A stretch of DNA of 64,000 nucleotides from UMGS1519 sp050951005 (lineage in GTDB: Bacteria; Actinomycetota; Coriobacteriia; Coriobacteriales; Eggerthellaceae), in assembly GCA_050951005.1 (NCBI GenBank), contig JBMNIP010000005.1, positions 186,001 to 250,000 of the forward strand. The letters are read 5' to 3'. Positions 33,258-41,314 of this stretch are shown in pieces. The notes beneath the pieces are model-generated. The model saw only the letters and a program-made list of their open reading frames with translations, had not been told where the DNA came from and made no database searches. Numbering within the stretch: position 1 is the stretch's first letter; each line of letters begins with the position of its first letter. A program made the translations under genes and the position numbers.

Positions 33258-34749
33258 CGTCTGCTCCTCCCATCTTATGGCTGCGTCGCCTTGACCTGCG
33301 ATGTGCCTTGCCGTTCGATCCAGAACCGTTATCCGTACCCGATCCGCTGTTCTGAACACGAACGTTGGAGCTTTTGCGGGGGTCCTGCTTCTTTGAAGAT
33401 CCGCCGCGGTTGCGATTATTCTGTCTCTTGGATTTGTCGGACTTCTCGATAGCCTTCCGCGAATCTGTCTGGGCTATGGCCGTACCGGTCTTATTCGAGC
33501 GTGCAAGCTCCCCTCGCTGGCCCCCCTTAGCTTGGGAAACGCTGTGGTTACGGTTGCGGGAGCGGCGATGGGCCGATCCGCGGCCTTCGGACTTGGCGTC
33601 CTTGCCTTGATGATTCCGATTGCCCGATGGACGTGAGTCTTGGCCCCGGGCCTCGGTATGACGCGGCGAACGCCCGTTTCCCTCACGCTCTTGCCCCCCG
33701 CGTGCAGAACGGCGACGGCGGCGGGAACGGCGATGAGCGTTGCCCTCTTCCGATGACGATGGGCTCTTGTCCCTATTCGCGGGATTGCGATGGATGGCGC
33801 CCTTCTCAGCCAGCTTATCGTGGCCGGTGAAGCGCTCCGTCGAACCGACGACCATTCCGCTATGAGGCCCGGCGCTGACGGCATTCGCATACTCGTAATA
33901 GGCCTCGCCGATAGACCGCGGCCGCTGGCTTTCCGCATCGGGATCGGGCGCATCGAAGGCAGACAGCGGGATGCGAACGCGTTTGCCCTCATCGGTACGG
34001 AGCACCACTACCTCATGCGGCGTATCAAGCTGGCAAACCTTGAAATCGCCTTCGGGCGTCTTGATGGTCGCGTTGTTCTTTGGTGCACGGGCCTTGAAAT
34101 CCTTATATGCCTCGTACTCGTAGCGCAGACAGCACATCAGACGGCCGCACACACCCGAGATCTGCTGAGGATTGAGCGAAAGATCCTGCGCCTTCGCCAT
34201 CTTGATGGATACCGGGCAGATCTCCCCTCCGATCCGCGAACAGCAGAGCTCTTGGCCGCAATGGCCAATGCCGCCGATAATTCGCGCCTCGTCGCGTACG
34301 CCAATCTGGCGCATATCCACGTGGATATGCAGCTCACTCGAAAGACGCCGGACCAATTCGCGGAAATCAGTACGTTCCTCTGCTTCGAAAAGGAACACCG
34401 CTTTATTGCCATCAAACAGGTACTGGACCTTGATGGGATGCATATCCTCGTTGGTCTGCGCCGCCAAGCGCTTGAAGACGGGGAACGCCTCATCGGAAAG
34501 ACGCTGCATCTCATCGCGCTGCATACGGTCTGCATCGGTTGCCAAGCGCAGAACCGGCTGCAGAGGACTGCGAAGGTTCTTCACCTGCAAGTCATCCACC
34601 TCTGCCACTTCGCCGACGGAAACCCCATATTCCACGCCGCGGGTCGTGCGGACAATCAAATCATCGCCCGAATGGATCTCCAGATCCTTCGGGTCGAACC
34701 AACGCGTACGGGGGTCGAACGGTAATCTAACTGATGCAACAAGTGCCAT
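33247..34749 (-). CDS. ricT: RicT/YaaT-like (PSP1 domain) protein with basic disordered tail
   Basis: 500-aa protein. The first about 270 residues are the PSP1 domain of RicT (YaaT), part of the Bacillus RicAFT (Y) complex that binds Fe-S clusters and assists RNase Y. The Fe-S cysteines are in CGQELCCSRI and CGRLMCCLRYEYE. Residues about 290-500 are a low-complexity tail full of Arg, Ser, Asn, Gly and Gln, with repeated AHRRSR blocks (three visible: HRRSRRRRR-type at three places). Such a tail suggests RNA binding and is not part of Bacillus RicT. Its start lies inside the holB gene (23-bp overlap), the usual genomic neighbour. No ricA or ricF is nearby. Confidence 0.88.
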   Translation of the reverse strand: MALVASVRLPFDPRTRWFDPKDLEIHSGDDLIVRTTRGVEYGVSVGEVAEVDDLQVKNLRSPLQPVLRLATDADRMQRDEMQRLSDEAFPVFKRLAAQTNEDMHPIKVQYLFDGNKAVFLFEAEERTDFRELVRRLSSELHIHVDMRQIGVRDEARIIGGIGHCGQELCCSRIGGEICPVSIKMAKAQDLSLNPQQISGVCGRLMCCLRYEYEAYKDFKARAPKNNATIKTPEGDFKVCQLDTPHEVVVLRTDEGKRVRIPLSAFDAPDPDAESQRPRSIGEAYYEYANAVSAGPHSGMVVGSTERFTGHDKLAEKGAIHRNPANRDKSPSSSEEGNAHRRSRRRRRSARGGQEREGNGRSPRHTEARGQDSRPSGNRNHQGKDAKSEGRGSAHRRSRNRNHSVSQAKGGQRGELARSNKTGTAIAQTDSRKAIEKSDKSKRQNNRNRGGSSKKQDPRKSSNVRVQNSGSGTDNGSGSNGKAHRRSRRRSHKMGGADDAQ

Positions 34750-35857
34750 ATAAGGCCTCTCTGATATCCAATAGCAAAACGTCCAAACACGTCTCAGGAG
34801 ATACATTATAGGTTAATGCCTCGTCAGTCTCGTCCACGGCGCGAAGCGCGCGGCACACGCACGGGGCTTTCGTGTTCGTCGCTGTCGCATGAAGCGTTTC
34901 CATTGCATCCGTGTTGATGACGAGACTCGGCGAGTTGGAAACGATCATCAGAACATCACGCAGCCAAGACCGGATGATATCGGTCGTCTGCCGCAGATAT
35001 TGGCGCGCTTTCCGGTTCACAACGTTCTTGTTGCGTTGTTCAACACGTCGAAGCGCCCCTGAAGCAAGATACTCGGCATTTGCCTCCATCTCCTGACGAA
35101 GCTCTTTGCGAACACCGTCAAGCGGGGCATCGGCCATCTTGATCAGCTCGCGCGCGTATCCCATGATGTCCAAATCGTCGGCAGACGCCAACAAGCCGAG
35201 AATCTCCAGCACGCGCTTGCGATATGCCATGCGCTCTGGACTGCGGATGAATTCGGTGGCTCGGCTGATGGAACCGCCGCATGCCTGAACCGCCGCAGCC
35301 GCCTTATCCGGGGTAGTACCCGTGTTCTGCACTACAATGCCGACTGCCTCTTTTGCCGGGATCTGCCGGAATGGAACCACTTGGCAACGCGAGACGATGG
35401 TGGGAAGAACGCTATCGCGGGTGCGGCCGAGCAATATCATGACCACATCATCGGGCGGCTCTTCAAGAGTCTTCAGGAACGCATTTGCCGCATGGACTCC
35501 CAACCTGTCGACCCGATCGATAATGTAGACCTTCCGTGCCGCACGGATGGGAGCCAACGCGCTGTCGGCGACCACCTCGCGAATCTGCTGGACAAGGTAC
35601 CCATCTGCTCCTTCCGGGGCTACATAGTGGATGTCTGGATGCTTGCGCCGTTTTGCCCGCTTGCAATCATCGCAGGAACCACAACCGTTATCAGGGCAGA
35701 TGATGGCTTGGGCAAAGGCATATGCGGCAATGGTCTTATTCGATCCCGCCTGGCCGGTGAACAGGTAGGCATGGCTGACTCGTCCCTCCTGTATGGTAGA
35801 GCGCAGGAACTCGCGTACCTTTGGTTGGCCGTAAACGCTGTCGAAGACATCAGCCAT
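34727..35857 (-). CDS. holB: DNA polymerase III, delta' subunit
   Basis: 376-aa clamp-loader subunit. AAA+ fold: modified Walker A GQAGSNKT, the zinc module CPDNGCGSCDDCKRA, sensor blocks LKTLEEPPDDVVMILL and the SRC motif IVSRCQVVPF. In delta' the P-loop need not be functional, consistent with Asn replacing Gly here. It is placed between tmk (3-bp gap) and ricT (overlap), the standard Gram-positive order tmk-holB-ricT. It functions in loading the sliding clamp for replication. Confidence 0.92.
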   Translation of the reverse strand: MADVFDSVYGQPKVREFLRSTIQEGRVSHAYLFTGQAGSNKTIAAYAFAQAIICPDNGCGSCDDCKRAKRRKHPDIHYVAPEGADGYLVQQIREVVADSALAPIRAARKVYIIDRVDRLGVHAANAFLKTLEEPPDDVVMILLGRTRDSVLPTIVSRCQVVPFRQIPAKEAVGIVVQNTGTTPDKAAAAVQACGGSISRATEFIRSPERMAYRKRVLEILGLLASADDLDIMGYARELIKMADAPLDGVRKELRQEMEANAEYLASGALRRVEQRNKNVVNRKARQYLRQTTDIIRSWLRDVLMIVSNSPSLVINTDAMETLHATATNTKAPCVCRALRAVDETDEALTYNVSPETCLDVLLLDIREALYGTCCIS

Positions 35858-35860
35858 ACG

Positions 35861-36604
35861 CTATTCGGCTCCGATGACCGTTGCCTTATGCCGTGTATCG
35901 AATTGATCGATGACTTCGAAGAACTCGGGGCTGAAGGTCTCGTCGACATCTCCCCATTCGAAGATATCCGCAAGCTCTTTGAAGATTGCCCGTGCGGTAT
36001 CGGGCTTGGGCCCGGCCGATGACACCACACGCACCCGTTCGGGATTTTCCTCGGCAATCTGAAGGAATGCCGCATTCACCGCCTCGTGGAAATTCGATCC
36101 CGCCTGCTCCAGGCGGTCGGCGAAACCATGGTGGGTTGCCCGCTCCAAACCTTCCTCGGCGCCAGCACCGGTCGTCAGCAATATCGTGCGGCAAGGATGT
36201 ACTCCCTGGCATGCAAAGTTGTTCGCCTGCTGTACAAACAACCGCGATAGCCCACGGCCAGCAGCTTGATAGGCGATTGTAGAATCATAGAACCGGTCGC
36301 AAAGCACAACCCGATCGGCCTTGAGTGCGGGGATGATGACCTCTTTCACCAACTGGGCGCGTGCAGCCTCGTAGATGAAAAGTTCGGTCTGATCGGCGAT
36401 GGTCGCATTGTCAGAATCCAACACCAACGTCCGAAGCGACTCCCCAATGGAGGTTCCGCCAGGCTCGCGCACTTCCAGGACATCGTAGCCCATCTGGGTG
36501 AGCGCCCGTGAAAGGAAATTGATATGCGTTGTTTTGCCAGCGCCTTCGCCACCCTCGAAGGTGATGAAGATACCCGGGCCCGCGCTCTTGCCTTCACCAA
36601 TCAT
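35861..36604 (-). CDS. tmk: Thymidylate kinase
   Basis: 247-aa kinase forming dTDP from dTMP and ATP. P-loop FEGGEGAGKTT near 15-24, the DR[YF]-type motif CDRFYDSTIAYQ near 103, and VREPGGTSIGE with the thymine-binding Arg. It is somewhat longer than the usual 205-215 aa because of an extended C-terminus (about 30 residues, with EWGDVDETFSPEFF). The lid region is unusual (LTTGAGAEEGLERA, where DLPPEVGLERA-type is typical). It lies directly before holB and 48 bp after the fumarase beta gene. Confidence 0.94.
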   Translation of the reverse strand: MIGEGKSAGPGIFITFEGGEGAGKTTHINFLSRALTQMGYDVLEVREPGGTSIGESLRTLVLDSDNATIADQTELFIYEAARAQLVKEVIIPALKADRVVLCDRFYDSTIAYQAAGRGLSRLFVQQANNFACQGVHPCRTILLTTGAGAEEGLERATHHGFADRLEQAGSNFHEAVNAAFLQIAEENPERVRVVSSAGPKPDTARAIFKELADIFEWGDVDETFSPEFFEVIDQFDTRHKATVIGAE

Positions 36605-36652
36605 ACAAACTTTCCTCTGGTATCGCCGATCAAACCGTTCGCCGTCGGCGAC

Positions 36653-37240
36653 TCAGTCCTTGTTCTGCAAATCATAGATATCGCGGCCCTGCACATCGAT
36701 TCCCACGAATACCGGGAAATCGACAACCTCGATGCACCTCAGGGCTTCGGTGCCCAAATCATCATACGCTATCGTTTCGGAAGAGGTCACGCACTGCGCC
36801 AAGTAGGCCGCTGCCCCACCTGTCGCAACGAAGTAAACCGCCCGATTCCTTGCACAAGCCTTATGGACGTCAGCCGATCTTCTTCCTTTGCCCAAGGTCG
36901 CGGCAACGCCACGATCATACAGGTCGGGCGCAGCGAAATCCATCCGAGAAGCCGTGGTCGGCCCGACCGCCCCAAAGGGACGCCCCGCCGCAGCAGGGGT
37001 CGGCCCAGCATAGAAGATGGTCTGACCGGACAAGCCATATGGCAGCTCGCCTGTCCCACTGCGTTCGAGCTCCGTCATCAAGCGGATATGGCCGGCATCG
37101 CGCAACGTGAACAGCGGGCCGGTAAGCGTGCAGAAATCCCCCGCTTCGAGCTCATCGAGCTCCGAACGGGTAAGCGGCAAGCGGAGTTTATGCGGTTCGA
37201 TTGCCGAAACGGTGTTCGGGAATTGGGTATCAGAGGTCAT
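36653..37240 (-). CDS. Class I fumarate hydratase, beta subunit (Fe-S dehydratase C-terminal type)
   Basis: 195-aa beta subunit of a two-subunit 4Fe-4S hydro-lyase, interconverting fumarate and malate (or acting on tartrate in TtdB). Conserved blocks are GPLFTLRDAGHIRL, IFYAGPTPAAAGRPFGAVGP in part (YAGPTPA, GAVGPTTASRMD), TLGKGRRS and VATGGAAAYLAQ. It overlaps the alpha-subunit gene by 11 bp. Fumarase versus tartrate dehydratase cannot be separated by eye; fumarase is more likely in an anaerobe with a reductive branch. Confidence 0.9.
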   Translation of the reverse strand: MTSDTQFPNTVSAIEPHKLRLPLTRSELDELEAGDFCTLTGPLFTLRDAGHIRLMTELERSGTGELPYGLSGQTIFYAGPTPAAAGRPFGAVGPTTASRMDFAAPDLYDRGVAATLGKGRRSADVHKACARNRAVYFVATGGAAAYLAQCVTSSETIAYDDLGTEALRCIEVVDFPVFVGIDVQGRDIYDLQNKD

Positions 37241-38078
37241 AGGTAGCCCTCCTCATAGCCGAGCACCCCATGTTGATAGCTAACGGCAAGGCAGCGATAT
37301 GGCAAGGGCCAGAATTGACCTTCACTGCCAATGCCGTCGTCGAGCCGCCGAGGGCCCCAGGGCCGATACCGGTCGAGTTGACGAGCGAAAGCAGCTCCCG
37401 TTCGAGCGCTTCATCCTGGGGATTGGGCGCAGCAGCCCCGATAGGCCGCATCAACGCACGTTTGGCGAGGCCGGAAACCTTATCGAACGTCGTACCGATA
37501 CCGATACCGATGACCAATGGGGGGCAGGCGTTTGCAGCCTTTCGGTGAATGCAGTCGAGCAGTTCGTCGATGATGCCCTGTTTGCCAGCACCCGGAACCA
37601 GCATCGTCACGCGGCTGGCGTTATCCGAACCCCCGCCCTTCAGCATGATGCCCAACCGCGCGGCCCCCGGCTCGGCAACGGGATGGATTTCACAGAACGC
37701 AGGGGTGTTATCGCCGGTGTTCGTCCGATCATGAACGGCATTGCGCACCAACGATTTCCGCAGGCGGGCGTCCGAATAGGCGGCACCGACAGCCCGGTTG
37801 ACATCCGCAAAAACGTCACCTGCTACCATCACGTCAGGGCCTATCTCAAGGCAAATCCACACCGTGCCCGTATCCTGGCAGATGGGCACCTGATCCCGCT
37901 CCGCAATCCGGGCATTCACGCAGAGCTGCCGCAGAACCTCTCCGCCTCGCAGCGAGGTTTCGGTTTCGGCGGCGCGCTCCAGAGCGTTCCGCACATCAAC
38001 GGGAAGCTCGCAGGCAAGATGCGGAATGGCATCCCGTACCGTCTGGGCGACCTGTTCTTTCGTGATGATAGTTTCCAT
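37230..38078 (-). CDS. Class I fumarate hydratase, alpha subunit (Fe-S dehydratase N-terminal type)
   Basis: 282-aa subunit carrying the 4Fe-4S cluster. Visible are ICQDTGTVWICLEIG (Cys ligand), the KGGGSDNASR block near 165 and the second Cys region AANACPPLVIGIGIGTTFDK (in parts ANACPPLVIG, GIGTTFD). Length matches the family. ATG 38078 starts METIITKEQV; codons further upstream are not supported by similarity. The upstream region up to 38155 holds no obvious promoter, and a weak ribosome site precedes the ATG. It is the first gene of the minus-strand run leading to tmk. Confidence 0.92.
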   Translation of the reverse strand: METIITKEQVAQTVRDAIPHLACELPVDVRNALERAAETETSLRGGEVLRQLCVNARIAERDQVPICQDTGTVWICLEIGPDVMVAGDVFADVNRAVGAAYSDARLRKSLVRNAVHDRTNTGDNTPAFCEIHPVAEPGAARLGIMLKGGGSDNASRVTMLVPGAGKQGIIDELLDCIHRKAANACPPLVIGIGIGTTFDKVSGLAKRALMRPIGAAAPNPQDEALERELLSLVNSTGIGPGALGGSTTALAVKVNSGPCHIAALPLAINMGCSAMRRATYDL

Positions 38079-38155
38079 GGTTTGATTATACGGCAGCGGC
38101 TTTCGTCGGCGAGCAGCCGAGGACATCGGTATAAAAGAGACAGATACCCGAACGG

Positions 38156-39106
38156 CTACTCTTCATCGGTTGAAGAGGACGTCACCGCGCTTGAGGAGGC
38201 AGCCGTTCGCGCCGCAGCCTTCTTAGACGTGGAGCTGGAAGCCTGCGAGCTGCTGGCAGTTGCAGACGAGGAAGATCCTCCGGTCGTTGAGGAGGTGGAC
38301 TGATTTGCACGGGAGCCGCTGCTCTCCGACGTATCGTCAGAGACAGCACTCGACGACGAGGAAGACTGCTGGCTGACCGTGCTGCTTGAGGCCGACCCGT
38401 TGCCCGTTGATGAATCCCATTCACCCTGTGATGAGGATTCCGACATCCCGGATCCAGTCGTGCCGCTCTGAGACTCGGTATCAGACAGTTTGACAATCGG
38501 TGCCGTCTTGGTGCCGATGCCCTCACCGTTAGTGGCACTGGTGATGATATGCGCAGTCAAGAACACCGTCGCCAAACCGATAACCGTCAATAATGCGATG
38601 ATGAACCATTTCTTCTTCGTGATGCTCATCGTGCCGCTGACGCCGTGTTTGCGCGACTTCACTGCCGCATGAGAATATTTGGCCTTGCTCGGAGAGAAGT
38701 CCGACTTCTTAGTTGAATAGATATCCCGCCGCCCATTGGGCGTAGCCTTGTCCGTCTGCGCGCTGTCGGCATCGAGCGGCATGGAACCGGGACGAACCTG
38801 GGGCATGACCTTCGTGCCAGCGGAGCCTTTCTGCTCATCCGCATTGATCTTCTCTTTTGCCTTGGCATGGGAAGCATCCAGGAAATTCTTGTAGATCTGA
38901 GTGGAGAGCGCCGTGACCGCCGCAGAAGCCGCCACGCCGATTACCGAACCCGCGATGCCGATTTGCGACGAGAACAACATGGCTGTAACCGCCGCAAGGG
39001 CACTAGCCGTAATCTGCGCAACCGAAACATCGGAAAGAACATTCTTGCCGGCCGATTTGCCATCGTTCTGACGGTTCGATTCCGTTGTCCGCGAAGCTTT
39101 GGACAC
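38156..39106 (-). CDS. Actinobacterial two-helix membrane protein with Ser-rich tail
   Basis: 316-aa protein without recognised function. Residues about 30-68 form a hydrophobic hairpin with the pattern ALAAVTAMLFSSQIGIAGSV, found in several actinobacterial membrane proteins, and are followed by a polar stretch (KNFLDASHAKAKEK). A second transmembrane helix lies near 165-187 (FIIALLTVIGLATVFLTAHI). From about 205 the protein is nearly all Ser, Thr, Gly, Ala and acidic residues (over 100 residues), consistent with an exposed low-complexity tail. Start GTG 39106 has only a weak ribosome site. Confidence 0.78.
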   Translation of the reverse strand: MSKASRTTESNRQNDGKSAGKNVLSDVSVAQITASALAAVTAMLFSSQIGIAGSVIGVAASAAVTALSTQIYKNFLDASHAKAKEKINADEQKGSAGTKVMPQVRPGSMPLDADSAQTDKATPNGRRDIYSTKKSDFSPSKAKYSHAAVKSRKHGVSGTMSITKKKWFIIALLTVIGLATVFLTAHIITSATNGEGIGTKTAPIVKLSDTESQSGTTGSGMSESSSQGEWDSSTGNGSASSSTVSQQSSSSSSAVSDDTSESSGSRANQSTSSTTGGSSSSATASSSQASSSTSKKAAARTAASSSAVTSSSTDEE

Positions 39107-39410
39107 CTGGTATCACACTCTTCTCGTATCTCTCCAACAAGTTCCGAGCCTCTAGTCTAAGGGCGATTCCTGAAAAAGCCTATTATCGACACGAAGACGA
39201 GATATACGGTTCACCAACTGCAAACAAAGGTTTCACCGAGAAGACAGATTCAGGCTCCGCTCCCGCAAGGACACGAGTCCCGGGCAGCCTGAATATCCCG
39301 CATTGAGGCACATGCTATGAGGCCCAGCGAATCCGCACAGCAAAGACCCCTGCACAACAGCGGCCCGCTGTTGCCAGCGGGCCGCTGTGAAGAGCCGGGG
39401 AAGGATGTTG
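39107..39410. other. Intergenic stretch with RNA-structure candidates
   Basis: About 300 bp without a gene between glnK and the Ser-rich protein gene. Two structured blocks are seen. A nested hairpin with outer arms ATTCAGGCT/AGCCTGAAT occupies 39248-39294. A perfect 14-bp stem with a TTGC loop occupies 39357-39388, 22 bp after the glnK stop. Neither is followed by a clean T-run. Confidence 0.55.
39357..39388 (-). terminator. Strong hairpin after glnK (probable end of amtB-glnK transcript)
   Basis: ACAGCGGCCCGCTG (39357-39370) pairs perfectly with CAGCGGGCCGCTGT (39375-39388) across TTGC. It lacks the usual U-tract, so it may block exonucleases or need a cofactor. Confidence 0.55.
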
Positions 39411-39749
39411 CTAGATTGCTGCCGATCCCGTTTCTCCAGTACGGATACGGACGCATTCCTCTACGTTGGAGACGAAGATCTTCCCGTCTCCCACCTCACC
39501 GGTACGTGCCGCTTCGCAGATGATGTTGACGAGCGAATCGACTTGATCGTCGTTCACGATGAACTCGAACTTGACCTTGGGGAGCATGTTCAGCAGTACC
39601 TCGGTTCCGCGGAAGTACTCCTTCCATCCGTGCTGGTTGCCGCATCCTTGGACTTGGCTGATCGTCATGCCGTCAACCTCGTGCTTGAAGAGTGCCTCTT
39701 TCAACGGTTCCAGCTTCTCCGGCCTTACGATTGCCGTGATCTTCTTCAT
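39411..39749 (-). CDS. glnK: PII nitrogen regulatory protein (GlnK/GlnB)
   Basis: 112-aa trimeric signal protein that senses ATP, ADP and 2-oxoglutarate and gates AmtB. The family start MKKITAIVRPEKLEPLKEAL and PKVKFEFIVND are visible, and the T-loop reads GCGNQHGWKEYFRGTEV. Aligned to E. coli PII, Gly37, Gln39 and Gly41 are retained, but the uridylylated Tyr51 is replaced by Val and position 46 by Phe. Signalling therefore probably relies on ligand binding alone. It lies 19 bp after amtB, the reverse of the common glnK-amtB order. The ATG follows GGAGAACC. Confidence 0.93.
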   Translation of the reverse strand: MKKITAIVRPEKLEPLKEALFKHEVDGMTISQVQGCGNQHGWKEYFRGTEVLLNMLPKVKFEFIVNDDQVDSLVNIICEAARTGEVGDGKIFVSNVEECVRIRTGETGSAAI

Positions 39750-39768
39750 TGCGGTTCTCCTTTGCTCG

Positions 39769-41040
39769 CTAGTCCAAACCCAGATATGCCGGATAGGCAG
39801 ATTCGCCATGTACCGTGACATCCAAGCCGCGTGCTTCGATTTCATCCGGAACGCGCAGGCCGCCCGCGATCTTCTTGATGATGAGTCCGATGACGATATC
39901 GCACACACCCACGAACGCAATGGTAATCAGGATGCCTGCAATCTGGCTCAACAGAAGGCTCGGGTCGCCGGTGTAGAACAATCCGCCGTAATCGGTCCAG
40001 GACAAGCCCGGCACGCAGAACAATCCGGTCAGGATGCCGCCGGTGATGCCGCCGACGCAGTGGCAGCCGAAGGCATCAAGCGCGTCATCGTAACCAAGCT
40101 TCGCCTTCAGCTTCGAGATAGCCAGGTAGCAAATAGGCGAAACGATGAGGCCCATGATCAGCGCCGCCCAGGGCTCGACGAAGCCTGCTGCTGGAGTAAT
40201 CACAACCAGGCCGGCAACCAGGCCGGTAGCGGCACCGACGAGCGTGGTCTTCTTGGTCATGGCGTGCTCGATGATCATCCAGGAGATCATGGCGGCGCCA
40301 GAGGCGACAACGGTATTCAGCAGGGCCAGACCGGCCGTTCCGTCGGCAGCGAACTCGGAGCCGGCGTTGAACCCGAACCATCCGAACCACAGGAGCGTGG
40401 CGCCGAGCATCACGAACGGAACGTTGTGTGCACGGTAGTTCATCATACCGAATCCTTTGCGCTTACCGCACAGGATGCAGAGGATCAGACCGGTAAGGCC
40501 GGAGGAGATGTGAACGACATCGCCGCCAGCAAAGTCGATAGCACCGACAATATCGCCGATCAAGCTGCCGTCGCCACCCCATACCATGTGAGCCAGCGGA
40601 GCATAGACGATAACCGACCAGATGGCGATGAACGCCAGGAACGGACCGAACTTCATACGGCCTGCAAGCGAGCCGCCGATGATCGCCGTCGTAATCATGC
40701 AGAAGGCAAGCTGGAATACAATATCGATGATGGCCGGGTAGGTATCGCCTTCCGGAGCATTCGAAGCAGTATCCAGCATATCCTGCACTGTGCTCAGGCA
40801 CCCGATCTGATCAAATCCTCCGAAAAACGGTATCGACCCATCGCCGCCATAGGCAAACGACCAACCGAACAGTACCCATGTGATGGCAACCACGCCCATC
40901 ACTGCAACGGACATGAACATGGTATTAACCACGTTCTTCCGGCGGGACATACCACCGTAGAAGAACGCCACGCCCGGCGTCATAATCAGGACCAGCATCG
41001 TGCAGAGAAGCATGAATGCGGTCGCACCAGTATCGTACAT
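39769..41040 (-). CDS. amtB: Ammonium transporter AmtB
   Basis: 423-aa channel-like protein for NH3/NH4+ with about 11 transmembrane helices. Family marks are TPGVAFFYGGM near the N-terminus, the substrate-shaft His region DFAGGDVVHISSG (first His) near 155 and DAFGCHCVGGITGG (second His) near 305. It starts MYDTGATAFMLL, so a canonical cleaved signal is absent. GGAGG precedes the ATG. It is regulated with glnK and preceded by periodic GTTTC repeats. Confidence 0.95.
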   Translation of the reverse strand: MYDTGATAFMLLCTMLVLIMTPGVAFFYGGMSRRKNVVNTMFMSVAVMGVVAITWVLFGWSFAYGGDGSIPFFGGFDQIGCLSTVQDMLDTASNAPEGDTYPAIIDIVFQLAFCMITTAIIGGSLAGRMKFGPFLAFIAIWSVIVYAPLAHMVWGGDGSLIGDIVGAIDFAGGDVVHISSGLTGLILCILCGKRKGFGMMNYRAHNVPFVMLGATLLWFGWFGFNAGSEFAADGTAGLALLNTVVASGAAMISWMIIEHAMTKKTTLVGAATGLVAGLVVITPAAGFVEPWAALIMGLIVSPICYLAISKLKAKLGYDDALDAFGCHCVGGITGGILTGLFCVPGLSWTDYGGLFYTGDPSLLLSQIAGILITIAFVGVCDIVIGLIIKKIAGGLRVPDEIEARGLDVTVHGESAYPAYLGLD

Positions 41041-41112
41041 TTCCCTAACCTCCTTGCATTTCGTTCGACGATGTTCTCGTCAACTGACACATTTCAGTCT
41101 GCCTTTGCCCTG

Positions 41113-41139
41113 TTACGAAGCTGTTTCAGCCCTGTTTCA
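41113..41139 (-). promoter_or_regulatory. GlnR-like repeat element upstream of amtB
   Basis: On the minus strand GAAAC-N6-GAAAC-N6-GTAAC occupies 41139-41113, exactly 11 bp per unit. The actinomycete GlnR site uses GTnAC and GaAAC units spaced by 6 bp. The element lies about 75-100 bp before the amtB ATG. Assignment to a GlnR-type regulator is inference. Confidence 0.45.
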
Positions 41140-41314
41140 GGTACACATCGCCTTATGGAAAACAATGTTTCAACCTCCCGATTAGCACTCCCACAAACGG
41201 ATTGCTTGTGAATCCCATGGAGCTCGTTTCTCTTTTGTGAAAGGGATTTACGTCAGCACAGCGCCTGCTAATATCGCCATCGCTTCGAGATGCATAACGG
41301 GTTGGGAGGAATCG

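Noticed and set aside
41180..41200. Half of a CIRCE-like motif (TTAGCACTC) upstream of amtB
   Set aside because: The second half (GAGTGCTAA) is absent, and amtB is not a chaperone gene.
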